This document shows positions 24,353-31,815 of a stretch of 39,663 nt of DNA, piece by piece. The stretch comes from CAZGKW01 sp964526295 (GTDB lineage: Bacteria; Planctomycetota; Phycisphaerae; FEN-1346). The DNA is taken from NCBI GenBank assembly GCA_964526295.1, contig CAZGKW010000042.1, forward strand, positions 1 to 39,663, read 5' to 3'. The position numbers and the translations under genes were made by a program. Numbering within the stretch: the first letter of the stretch is position 1; each line of letters opens with the position of its first letter. Below the pieces are notes generated by a model, which did no database searches, was not told the origin of the DNA, and saw only the letters and a program-made list of their open reading frames with translations.

Positions 24353-25747
24353 GTGAACCGGAGGACGTTCATGTCGACGTCCGCGAAGGCCGTGGGGTCG
24401 GCCCTGGCCGCGAGCGCCCTCGGGGGCGCCGCGCCGACGGCGCGGCGTGGCTGCCCGAACTTCCTCTTCATCCTGACCGACGACCAGCGCTACGACGCCG
24501 TGGGCTGCGCCGGCGGATGGGCCGTCACCCCCGCCGCCGACGCCTTGGCGGCCCGCGGCATGCGCTTCCGCAACGGCTTCGTCACGCTCTCCATTTGCAG
24601 TCCCAGCCGCGCCGCCTGTCTGACCGGCCGCTACGGCAGCTCGAGCGGCGTCACCCGGCTCGGGCAGGCCCTGGGCCCAGGCGAGGAGACGTTCGCTTCG
24701 GTCCTCGCCCGGCACGGCTATCGCACGGGCCACGTGGGGAAGTGGCACCTGAAGGACCGTCCCGAGGGGTGCGGCTTCGAGGACGTCTGTTTCTTCACCG
24801 CCAACGGCCCCGACCATCGTCGGGCGGTCATCGAGCACGGCACGCGCACGAGGACGCCCGGCTACATCGAGGACTGGAACGCGGACCGGGCCGTCGACTT
24901 CCTGCAAAAGACCCGCGACGACGCCCGCCCCTTCGCCCTCTGGGTCTGCACCCAGGTCCCCCACATGGACTGGCATCCGAAGGAGGAGACGCTGGCCAGG
25001 TACGACCCGAGCAAGATGCCCGTCCCCGCCAGCGCTCGCGACGACCTCGCGGGCAAGCCCCCGTACCTCAAGACCTGCCGCCACCGCCGGCGCGGGGCGC
25101 AGTTCGGCTACGACAAGGACGAGAACATCCGCTCCCACACCCGCCGGTACCTCGCCTGCGTCACGGAAATGGACGCGGCGATCGGCCGGGCCCTCGCGGA
25201 GCTTGACCGGCTGGGTCTGCGCGACGACACCTACGTCTTCTGGATGGGAGACAACGGCTGGTTCCTGGGCGAGCACGGCTTCTCGAGCAAGGTGCTGGCC
25301 TACGAAGAATCGATCCGCGTTCCGTTCATCGCCGCTGGTCCGGGCATCCCGGCCGGCGGGGTCGACGACCACCTCGTGCTGAATATCGACTGGGCGCCCA
25401 CGATGCTCGACCTGGCCGGCGTCGCCCGTCGCCGCGAGATGCACGGCGCGAGCCTTGCGCCGCTTTGGCGCGAGAAGGCCCCGCCGTGGCGCGACCGATT
25501 CATCTACGAAGCGCCCGCGGCCGAACTGGGCAGCATGCCCCACTATGCCGTGCGCACCGGGCGGTGGAAATACATCCGCACGCTCCCCGCGGACGACAGC
25601 CCCGGAGGTTTCGAAGAGCTCTACGACCTGGCGAACGACCCGAGCGAGATGAAGGACCTCGTTGGCGAACCCGGCGCGGCCGGGATGCTCGACGAGCTCC
25701 GGGCCGACTTCAGACGGTGGGGCGGCGGGCGGCCGAGGCAGGCCTGA
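24353..25747 (+). CDS. Sulfatase (formylglycine-dependent, Tat-exported)
   Basis: A 464-residue sulfatase, only distantly similar to the one at 17472. The signal is Tat-like (NRRTFMSTSAKAVGSALAAS). Metal residues lie in FILTDDQRYD (D43, D44); the activation motif is ICSPSRAACLTGRYG with C82; then GHVGKWHL, a TQVPHMDWHPKE segment with candidate active-site His, and FWMGDNGWFLGEHG with the second metal Asp-Asn. The C-terminus ends in the usual sulfatase subdomain with GRWKYIRTL and ELYDLANDPSEMKDL. The start is a GTG at 24353 with GGAG upstream; the ATG seven codons on would destroy the twin-arginine motif. Substrate unknown. It requires a formylglycine-generating enzyme encoded elsewhere. Confidence 0.94.
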   Translation: MNRRTFMSTSAKAVGSALAASALGGAAPTARRGCPNFLFILTDDQRYDAVGCAGGWAVTPAADALAARGMRFRNGFVTLSICSPSRAACLTGRYGSSSGVTRLGQALGPGEETFASVLARHGYRTGHVGKWHLKDRPEGCGFEDVCFFTANGPDHRRAVIEHGTRTRTPGYIEDWNADRAVDFLQKTRDDARPFALWVCTQVPHMDWHPKEETLARYDPSKMPVPASARDDLAGKPPYLKTCRHRRRGAQFGYDKDENIRSHTRRYLACVTEMDAAIGRALAELDRLGLRDDTYVFWMGDNGWFLGEHGFSSKVLAYEESIRVPFIAAGPGIPAGGVDDHLVLNIDWAPTMLDLAGVARRREMHGASLAPLWREKAPPWRDRFIYEAPAAELGSMPHYAVRTGRWKYIRTLPADDSPGGFEELYDLANDPSEMKDLVGEPGAAGMLDELRADFRRWGGGRPRQA

Positions 25748-25847
25748 GCGCCGCCTGGGGATTGCCGACATCCGGTTGGGCCGCGTAGCCGGCCGAGGCC
25801 GTCGGACTGGAAGCGGGACGACCGCTCCGGCCGGGGCCGGGCGACCC

Positions 25848-26302
25848 TCACGGCGTGTCCAGGCGCCCAAGGAGCAGGGCGGCCGAGCGGGCTTCGGCCG
25901 AGCCGGGCAGCTCACGGACAACCTCCTCCAGCCGAGGCCGGGCGTCCTCCACGGCCGCCAGCCAGTCGCCGTACGCCGCGTTCGGGTCGGCCGTGTCCCG
26001 GAGGCGCACGCCAGCGGTCATCCGGGTGATGAAAGGCGGCACGGCACCGACCTCCACGCGCATGAGGACGGGATAGGGCCCCGGCCGCAGGCGGACCTTC
26101 GCCCCGTCCCGGACCGGGTCACCGCCGAGCCAGACCCGGACGCCCTTGCCCCCGACGACGTCGACCGCGACGCAGCGGGCCCGTGAGGTGCTCACGAGGG
26201 TATAGTAGTAGCTGACCGAGTCTTGCCGCCGGGGCTGGCGGCCCCGACGAGGAGGGCGGGACCCGCCACCAGGGCGCACGCGACGAATCTGAGGAGCTTC
26301 AT
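25848..26302 (-). pseudogene. Frameshifted secreted protein gene
   Basis: On the minus strand the ATG at 26302, preceded by a strong GGGAGGT ribosome site, starts a signal peptide (MKLLRFVACALVAGPALLVG, then AASPGGK) that soon meets a stop. A different frame then runs without interruption from about 26225 to 25848: DSVSYYYTLVSTSRARCVAV, GVRVWLGGDPVRDGAKVRL, PYPVLMRVEVG, ending LLLGRLDTP. One extra base near 26225-26230 (GGCGGCAAGACTC read as GGCGGGCAAGACTC) would fuse both parts into a normal exported protein of about 150 residues. The VRVWLGGDPV...VRLRPGPYPVLMRVEVG pattern resembles the beta-sandwich ligand-binding domains common in planctomycete secreted enzymes. It is either a recent pseudogene or a single-base sequencing error. 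Confidence 0.7.
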
Positions 26303-26482
26303 GTGAGACCTCCCGGGCAGCGCGCCGCTCGGACGGCCGCACGCTTCCTGCGAACCGCCGCTTCGCAGCCGGCCCCGCCTTCTGAAACCCGTCCCGAGGG
26401 CCGACCGGTTCGCCCCATTGCCGGGAAGGCGGCGGCACCGCCGGGTCTCGCGCGTGGTTCTAAGAGGGGGCGGGAGGTCGGT

Positions 26483-26674
26483 GTGAGATACGCACCGCTT
26501 GGGTCGTTCATGGCGGCGGGCGGCTTCACGGCGTTGCCGGCGCCCGGTCAGGGCGAGCCGCAGGCGGTCGACCGGCTGGAAACCTTCCGTGCCGAGGTGG
26601 TCGACGGGCGGCTCGCCGGGCGCGCCAGGGCAACGTCCGGGACGCTCCGGGTCGGCTGGGGAGGTGGCCCTTGA
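26483..26674 (+). CDS. Doubtful small ORF before the oxidoreductase gene
   Basis: A GTG-started 63-codon frame with GGGAGG upstream, ending 4 nt inside the next gene. The peptide (VRYAPLGSFMAAGGFTALPA...) resembles nothing I know and has no clear signal or domain. Its overlap with the TTG start of the next gene would fit translational coupling, but in such GC-rich DNA open frames of this size arise by chance. The 180 nt before it (26303-26482) hold no gene. Confidence 0.2.
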   Translation: MRYAPLGSFMAAGGFTALPAPGQGEPQAVDRLETFRAEVVDGRLAGRARATSGTLRVGWGGGP

Positions 26675-27951
26675 AGCAACTGGATGAGTGCGACGTGCTG
26701 GTGGTCGGCGGCGGGCCGGCCGGCATCGGCGCTGCCGTCGCGGCCGCCCGCGCCGGTGCGGACGTCCTGCTGCTCGAGCGGCACGGTTTCCTGGGGGGGA
26801 TCGCCGCGTTCTGCTGCGGGATGCCCATCAACCAGATGCGACCCGGCGGGCGGGTCCGCTCGGCCGTCCACGAACTCGTGCTGGAGAAGCTCCTGGCCTA
26901 CGGCGACCTGGCCGTCCGCCTCGGGCCGCACCAGGCCTGGTGTAACGTCGAGTACCTCAAGGTCGCCCTGTTCGACGCCCTCGACACCGCCGGCTGCCGG
27001 TACTACGTCCACGCCCGGGTGGCGGACGCCCTCCACGAGGACGGGACGGTCCGCGGCGCGGTCGTCGCCACCAAGCAAGGCCTCGCGGCTGTCCGCGCCA
27101 AGGTCGTGGTCGACTGCACGGGCGATGCCGACGTGGCCTGCTTTGCCGGCGCCGAGACGATGAAGGGGCGGGAGGAGGACGGATTCCTGTCGCCGATGAC
27201 CCTGTGCCTGAACGTGACGAACGTGGACGTGGAGGCGGCGGCCGACTTCTCGCGCAGCGACGCCATGAAGCGGGTCTGCGAGGCCGGCCGCGAAACGTAC
27301 CCGCTCGTCCCCCCGCCCTGGCGGCTCGGGCGGTTCCCCTCGAGCAACAGCCTCTACGTCAACCACGCCGGCACCCGGGAGCGCGGCGTCCTCGACGGGA
27401 CGGACCTGGCGGACCTGACGGAGGCCGAGGTCTTCAGCCGGCGCCAGGCCGTCCAGATGGTCCAGGTGATGCGCGAGTTCGGCGGTCCGGCGCTGGCCGA
27501 CGTCGAGCTGATCGCCACCGGCCCGCAGGTCGGCGTCCGTGAGACGCGGCGAGTCAAGGGAGACTACGTTTTGACCGAGGAGGACGCCAAGACCGGCCGG
27601 GCGTTCGAGGACGGCGTGGCCTGGCGGAGCGGTTTTCTCGACATCGGCTTCGTCCGCTATGAGCGGATGAAGGTCCACGACGTGCCGTACCGGTCGGTGG
27701 TGCCGGAAAAGGTCGACGGGCTCCTCGTGGCCGGGCGGTGCATCTCGGCGACGCACGTCGCCGCCTCGGCCGGCAAGAGCATGGGCAACTGCATGGCGAC
27801 GGGCCACGCGGCGGGCGTGGCGGCGGCGATGGCGGCGGCCGGCGGCAAGTCCCCTCGCCAGGTGGACGTCGCAACGCTTCGGGCGGCGCTCGAGCGGGAC
27901 GGGGTCGACCTCTCCCGCGCGGGACACCACCAGAAAGGTCTGGAGGCGTGA
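26671..27951 (+). CDS. FAD-dependent oxidoreductase (FAD_oxidored family)
   Basis: A 426-residue flavoprotein. The N-terminus has the dinucleotide-binding motif VLVVGGGPAGIGAAVAAARAG (about 9-29) and the ERHGFLGG turn that binds the FAD ribose. A second FAD region, VVVDCTGDADVACFAGAE (about 145-162), and the C-terminal GLLVAGRCISATHVAASAGKSMGNCMATGHAAGVAAAMA (about 351-389) are characteristic of this family, which is frequent in planctomycetes and usually annotated only as FAD-dependent oxidoreductase. The substrate is unknown; neighbours (sulfatase, DUF1080 protein) suggest sugar metabolism. The start is TTG at 26671, with GGGAGGTGG correctly placed upstream and the family N-terminus following at once. 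Confidence 0.9.
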   Translation: MKQLDECDVLVVGGGPAGIGAAVAAARAGADVLLLERHGFLGGIAAFCCGMPINQMRPGGRVRSAVHELVLEKLLAYGDLAVRLGPHQAWCNVEYLKVALFDALDTAGCRYYVHARVADALHEDGTVRGAVVATKQGLAAVRAKVVVDCTGDADVACFAGAETMKGREEDGFLSPMTLCLNVTNVDVEAAADFSRSDAMKRVCEAGRETYPLVPPPWRLGRFPSSNSLYVNHAGTRERGVLDGTDLADLTEAEVFSRRQAVQMVQVMREFGGPALADVELIATGPQVGVRETRRVKGDYVLTEEDAKTGRAFEDGVAWRSGFLDIGFVRYERMKVHDVPYRSVVPEKVDGLLVAGRCISATHVAASAGKSMGNCMATGHAAGVAAAMAAAGGKSPRQVDVATLRAALERDGVDLSRAGHHQKGLEA

Positions 27952-28113
27952 CCCCTCACCGCGGACCATCGCGGCGCGGTCCCGGAGAGGACTGACGAAG
28001 ACCTTCTGGAGCGTCGCCCGTCCCCCGGGCGGCGGGCAGGGCCGTCGTGCCGACAGGCGGCCGACGGTAAGTTGACGGGCCGTTTTGGTCCTGAGCCACG
28101 AAAGGAGGTCCCG

Positions 28114-28776
28114 ATGTCGGCAGCTTCGATCCGAAGTTGCGCCTGGTTCGCGGCGCTGGGGATGGCGGTTGCGGCGCCCGCGGCTCTTGGGGCCGAGGGG
28201 GCCGCCGAAGAGGACAAGGGGTGGCAGCCCCTGCTGGGCGAGAAGCTCTCGGACCACTGGATGACGACCGGCAACTGGGAGCTGGAGGACGGCGTGGTGA
28301 CGCTGACCCCGCGGCCGGGCGAGAAAGGCTGGAGCCGATGGTCCGCCTATCTCTGGTCCGAGACCGAGTACGACGACTTCGAGATCGTGTTCGACTGGCG
28401 GGTCGAGAAGGGCGGCAACAGCGGCTTCTATTTCAACGTCGGCGACCGGGACGACCCCGTCAGGAAGGGCATCGAGGTCCAGATCTACGATTCGCACGGC
28501 AAGGGCGACAAGAAGAAGCTGAGCGACCACGATGCGGGAGGGACCATTCCGGGCAAGGCGCCCACGAAGAACGCCGCCAGGCCGGCCGGCCAGTGGAACC
28601 GGTTCCACATCACCGTGAAGGGCGACCGGTTGACGGTGAAGCTCAACGGCGAGGTGGTCAACGACCTGGACCTCAAGGAGGGGAGGACGAAGGACCGGCC
28701 CGAGAAGGGCTACATCGGCTTTCAGGACCATGCCCACAAGATCTCGCTGAAAGAGATCAAGGTCCGCGAGCTGTAA
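28114..28776 (+). CDS. Secreted DUF1080 (3-keto-disaccharide hydrolase-like) protein
   Basis: A 220-residue exported protein with a signal peptide (SIRSCAWFAALGMAVAAPAALGA) and one DUF1080 beta-sandwich domain: WQPLLGEKLSDHWMTTGNWEL, FEIVFDWRVEKGGNSGFYFNV, GIEVQIYDSHG, AGQWNRFHITVKGDRLTVKLNGEVV, and KGYIGFQDHAHKISLKEIKVREL. The family is now often named 3-keto-disaccharide hydrolase after characterised members; it is hugely expanded in Planctomycetota and Bacteroidota. With the FAD-dependent oxidoreductase 160 nt upstream, a 3-keto sugar oxidation and cleavage pair is conceivable, but this is inference. The ATG at 28114 has an ideal AAAGGAGGT site. Confidence 0.93.
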   Translation: MSAASIRSCAWFAALGMAVAAPAALGAEGAAEEDKGWQPLLGEKLSDHWMTTGNWELEDGVVTLTPRPGEKGWSRWSAYLWSETEYDDFEIVFDWRVEKGGNSGFYFNVGDRDDPVRKGIEVQIYDSHGKGDKKKLSDHDAGGTIPGKAPTKNAARPAGQWNRFHITVKGDRLTVKLNGEVVNDLDLKEGRTKDRPEKGYIGFQDHAHKISLKEIKVREL

Positions 28777-29146
28777 CCGGTTGGGGACGGTCGCCGCGCG
28801 GCCTTGGGGCCGCTGCTTTTCGGCCGAGGCCGGGCCACGAGCCGGCCTGCCCGCGGCGCGGACCCCTTTGCCCCCGGCGCCGGACCCCCCGCACCCGTCC
28901 CGTCATCGTGGCCGAGCGGCCCTACCTGCGGCAGGGCCGACGCCCGGGGGCCTGCGACATCCCGGCCCGGCCGGTGGGCCGCCGGGGGGCCCGCAGGGGG
29001 CCACTCGGGGTTGCCCGGGGCCTCGATGGGGGCCGTCCGGGGGGCGCCGTGGGGGTATCCGAAGGGGGGCCGGGGTCGCCGACAAATCGCGTCGGATTCT
29101 TGCGAAGTAATCCTCGACTCGTGCGTTCTATCTATGAGGTTAGGTG
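28777..29146. other. 370-nt intergenic region before the ECF sigma operon
   Basis: No gene is supported. The region is extremely G/C-rich with many G4-G6 runs (for example around 29000-29070) which could form G-quadruplexes. The last 50 nt become AT-richer (GCGAAGTAATCC...TTCTATCTATGAGG) and probably contain the sigma operon promoter, but no standard -35/-10 pair is evident, as expected if an ECF factor reads it. Confidence 0.5.
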
Positions 29147-29713
29147 ATGACGCAGGCGCCAGGGCACGGGGCCCGGTCCGGTCGGCGGGGCGAGGCGCCC
29201 CACCCGGACCGGCCCACCGACGAGCAGATTGCGCGCTGGTATCCCCGTCTGTACCGAACGGCCCTGCGGCTGACGGGCAGCTTCGCCGATGCGGCCGACG
29301 TGACGCAGCAGGCGTTCTACAAGGCCCTCCGGGCGTGGCACCGGTTCGACGGCGGCGTCCTCCGGACGACTTGGCTCCACAGTATCCTCGTCAACTGCGC
29401 CCGCGACTGGGCCCGGCGGCGGAAGGTCCGGGCCGCCGAGCCGCTCCAGGAGTGGCACCTGACGGTCGTCGAGGTCCCCGCCGAGGTCCGGGCGGCACGC
29501 CGGGAGGAGCTGGCGGCCATCCGCCAGGCCATCGAGGATCTGCCGGAGGACCTCCGGCGGGCCTTCGTGCCCACCGTGATCGACGGTTACACGTACCAGG
29601 AGGCGGCGGACCTGCTGGGTGTCCCGCCGGGGACCGTGGCATCGAGAGTGCACGCCGCCCGGCGGCAGGTGCAGGCCGCCATGAGGGGAATGCGAGGAGA
29701 CCTGGGACCATGA
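29147..29713 (+). CDS. ECF-type RNA polymerase sigma factor
   Basis: A 188-residue sigma70-family factor with only regions 2 and 4. Region 2 (about 33-70) includes YPRLYRTALRLTGSFADAADVTQQAFYKALRAWHRFDG; region 4 (about 125-178) includes LPEDLRRAFVPTVIDGYTYQEAADLLGVPPGTVASRVHAARRQVQ with its helix-turn-helix. The ATG at 29147 is preceded by GAGG; a GTG three bases earlier is also possible. Its stop overlaps the ATG of the next gene (ATGA), a membrane anti-sigma-like protein, which is the normal arrangement of a sigma/anti-sigma pair. The remaining three genes of the operon encode exported proteins and are the likeliest targets besides autoregulation. Confidence 0.94.
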   Translation: MTQAPGHGARSGRRGEAPHPDRPTDEQIARWYPRLYRTALRLTGSFADAADVTQQAFYKALRAWHRFDGGVLRTTWLHSILVNCARDWARRRKVRAAEPLQEWHLTVVEVPAEVRAARREELAAIRQAIEDLPEDLRRAFVPTVIDGYTYQEAADLLGVPPGTVASRVHAARRQVQAAMRGMRGDLGP

Positions 29714-30669
29714 CGGACGAACGGACGGACCTGGAGGGGCGGCTTCACGGGCTCCTCGGCGGGGACCTGTCGCCGGCCGAGCGCCGGGCGGCGCTCCGGC
29801 GGATCATCCGGGACGAGGCGGCCCGGCGGACGCTCGACGAGATGCTCGCCGTCCAGGAGCGGTCGCGCGAGGCGTTCGGCTACGACCGGGCCGACGAGGC
29901 CATGCGCGAGCCCATGGAGCGCCTGTCGGCGTCGCTCGCCCCCGGCGAGGCCCCCGGCGAGGCCCCCGAAGAGGCCCCCGGCGAAGCCCCCGAAGAGGTG
30001 CCCGTCGCGCCTCATCCGACTCCTTCGGACAGGAAGCGAAACGCCGGCCGCCGGCCGTGGCCCGTGTGGCTGGTGCGGGTGGCGGCGGCCAGCGTCATCG
30101 CCGCGTCCGTCTTCGCGGCGGGCGTGTCCTGGCGGAACAACCGGCTCCTCCGGGAGAAGATGAAGGAGCTGCACGCCCCGGTCGCAGTCGCCCGCGTCAC
30201 GCCGGCCGAGCGCGACGGGTACCGGCACATCTGGGAGAATGTCGCGGGCGGCGGCGAGGGCCGGCCCTGGATCCTCCTGTCGGACGGCACGGGGGAGTTC
30301 GGCTACCTGCCGCCGGCTGGGACCGAGGCCGACCCGTCCGGGCTGATCCTGATCCGGTGTCTGCTGGCCTCGCTCGACGGGCGGGAGGTCCAGACGCTGA
30401 ACCTGCTGCTGCCTCGGCGCCGCATCGAGGGGCTCTCGCTGCCCGTGATCGGCCGGGTGGCGGGCGAGCCGATCGCCTGCGATGTGTCGGCCGGCCGGGG
30501 GCGGGCGGCCATCGGACTGACCGTCGGCGAGGAGGCCGCCGAGGTGTCGGGCATCCGCGGCACGGCCGTCATCGACGGCTCGCCCGTCGAAATCGGCCAG
30601 ATGCGCCTCGACGGGCGACGCCTGCGGGTCGTGGTCCACGCGGTCACCCTGGAGCGGGCCGTCGGATGA
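29710..30669 (+). CDS. Membrane protein, probable anti-sigma factor
   Basis: A 319-residue single-pass membrane protein. The cytoplasmic N-terminus (1-75) begins DERTDLEGRLHGLLGGDLSPAERRAALRRII, the length and pattern of short anti-sigma domains, but lacks the HxxxCxxC zinc motif. A Pro/Glu/Ala repeat (PGEAPGEAPEEAPGEAPEE, 78-96) links to a transmembrane helix at about 117-140 (WPVWLVRVAAASVIAASVFAAG). The extracytoplasmic part (about 145-319) is beta-rich with an early WENVAGGGEGRPWILLSDGTGEFGYL segment and no named domain. Its start overlaps the sigma stop by 4 nt, so translation is coupled. The anti-sigma role is inferred from position and topology. Confidence 0.75.
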   Translation: MTDERTDLEGRLHGLLGGDLSPAERRAALRRIIRDEAARRTLDEMLAVQERSREAFGYDRADEAMREPMERLSASLAPGEAPGEAPEEAPGEAPEEVPVAPHPTPSDRKRNAGRRPWPVWLVRVAAASVIAASVFAAGVSWRNNRLLREKMKELHAPVAVARVTPAERDGYRHIWENVAGGGEGRPWILLSDGTGEFGYLPPAGTEADPSGLILIRCLLASLDGREVQTLNLLLPRRRIEGLSLPVIGRVAGEPIACDVSAGRGRAAIGLTVGEEAAEVSGIRGTAVIDGSPVEIGQMRLDGRRLRVVVHAVTLERAVG

Positions 30670-30696
30670 CCGGCCGGCCGAACCGGCGGGGGGACG

Positions 30697-31815
30697 ATGA
30701 CCATGCGATTCGTGGCGGGCATCCTGGCGTCGGCTGTGGCGGCGGCCGCGTGGTCCCTGGCCGCACCCCCGACCGACGACCGGCCGCCCGTCGACGGGGC
30801 TTCGGGGCCGCCCGAGCGCCGCCCGGCCGAGCCGCCCGGCGAGGCCGCGCCGGGGCCGCACGCCGAGCCGGCGACGGTCCACCTGGCTGTCCCGGCGGAG
30901 GCCGACGATGCGTCGCTTCTTCTGGGCGGATCGACGGTCGCCGTGGCCGTCACAGGCCGGCCGGGCGAGACGGTCGACTGGGCCCTCGCCCATCGCGGGA
31001 CGGTGCTGGTGCGGGGCCGATTGGTCCTCGACGCCGCCGGCCGCGGAGGCTATACGATGGAGGTGCCGCGGGTCCGACACCGGAGCGTCTGTCTCCTGGC
31101 CGCCTGGGCGGGTGCCGGCGTCGGGGAGCATCATCTGACGATCCATCCGGCGTCGTCGCTGGAGATCGCGACCGGGCGGCTCGCCGAGCTGCGGCTGGGG
31201 GTGGTCGATCCGCGCGGCCGGGTCCAGGGGACCCTCGCGGCCCAGGGGGTCCGGGTCGAAGACCTGGCGCCGCAGACCGCGCGGGACTTCTTCCGGGGTG
31301 GCCTCGTCGTCCTGGCCGGCTACGACGATGCGGCAAGCCTGGCCTTCGAGTGCCGACACCTGGAGTCGCGCGTGCGGGGGGGCCTGGGGGTCCTGGTGCT
31401 GAACCCGCCTGCCGGCTGGTCGGGGTGGGGGATGCGGGCGGTGCGGCTCAGGGGCCCGCCTCGAGCGCCGGCCAGCCCGGCGGGGCCCCTGGAGGGGGCC
31501 GTCACGGCCGCCGACGTGGGGACCGGGCCCTGGCCGGGCGTCCTGGCCATCGACGATGGCATCGACGTGCGACGCTTTCTGGCGGCCGACGCCGCGGCGC
31601 CGGCGGTTGAGGCGGACGGCAGGCCGGCCGACGCGATACTGGTCGCGGCCAGGCCGCTCGGCAAGGGATGGGTCGTCGTCTCGGTCCTGCCGCAGACGAC
31701 GAGGCCCGACCGAGACCCGGTCGGCCGGGCCGTCATGGACCGGCTGATCCTGTGGCTGGCCGGCCGGAGCGCGGGGGGTGCGGGAAATGAACTCGAGGAG
31801 AGGTCCGATGCGTAG
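30697..31815 (+). CDS. Secreted protein of unknown function in the ECF operon
   Basis: A 372-residue exported protein (signal MTMRFVAGILASAVAAAAWSLAA) followed by a Pro/Glu-rich linker to about residue 55. The first domain (60-150) looks like a beta-sandwich with TVHLAVPAEADDASLLLGGS and VLVRGRLVLDAAGRGGYTMEV. The second (165-365) ends ILVAARPLGKGWVVVSVLPQTTR...AVMDRLILWLAG, a pattern seen in class I glutamine amidotransferase-like (ThuA-like or beta-galactosidase trimerisation-like) domains that have lost catalysis. This is a tentative resemblance only. It follows the anti-sigma gene by 27 nt and overlaps the next start by 8 nt, so it belongs to the operon. Confidence 0.75.
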   Translation: MTMRFVAGILASAVAAAAWSLAAPPTDDRPPVDGASGPPERRPAEPPGEAAPGPHAEPATVHLAVPAEADDASLLLGGSTVAVAVTGRPGETVDWALAHRGTVLVRGRLVLDAAGRGGYTMEVPRVRHRSVCLLAAWAGAGVGEHHLTIHPASSLEIATGRLAELRLGVVDPRGRVQGTLAAQGVRVEDLAPQTARDFFRGGLVVLAGYDDAASLAFECRHLESRVRGGLGVLVLNPPAGWSGWGMRAVRLRGPPRAPASPAGPLEGAVTAADVGTGPWPGVLAIDDGIDVRRFLAADAAAPAVEADGRPADAILVAARPLGKGWVVVSVLPQTTRPDRDPVGRAVMDRLILWLAGRSAGGAGNELEERSDA

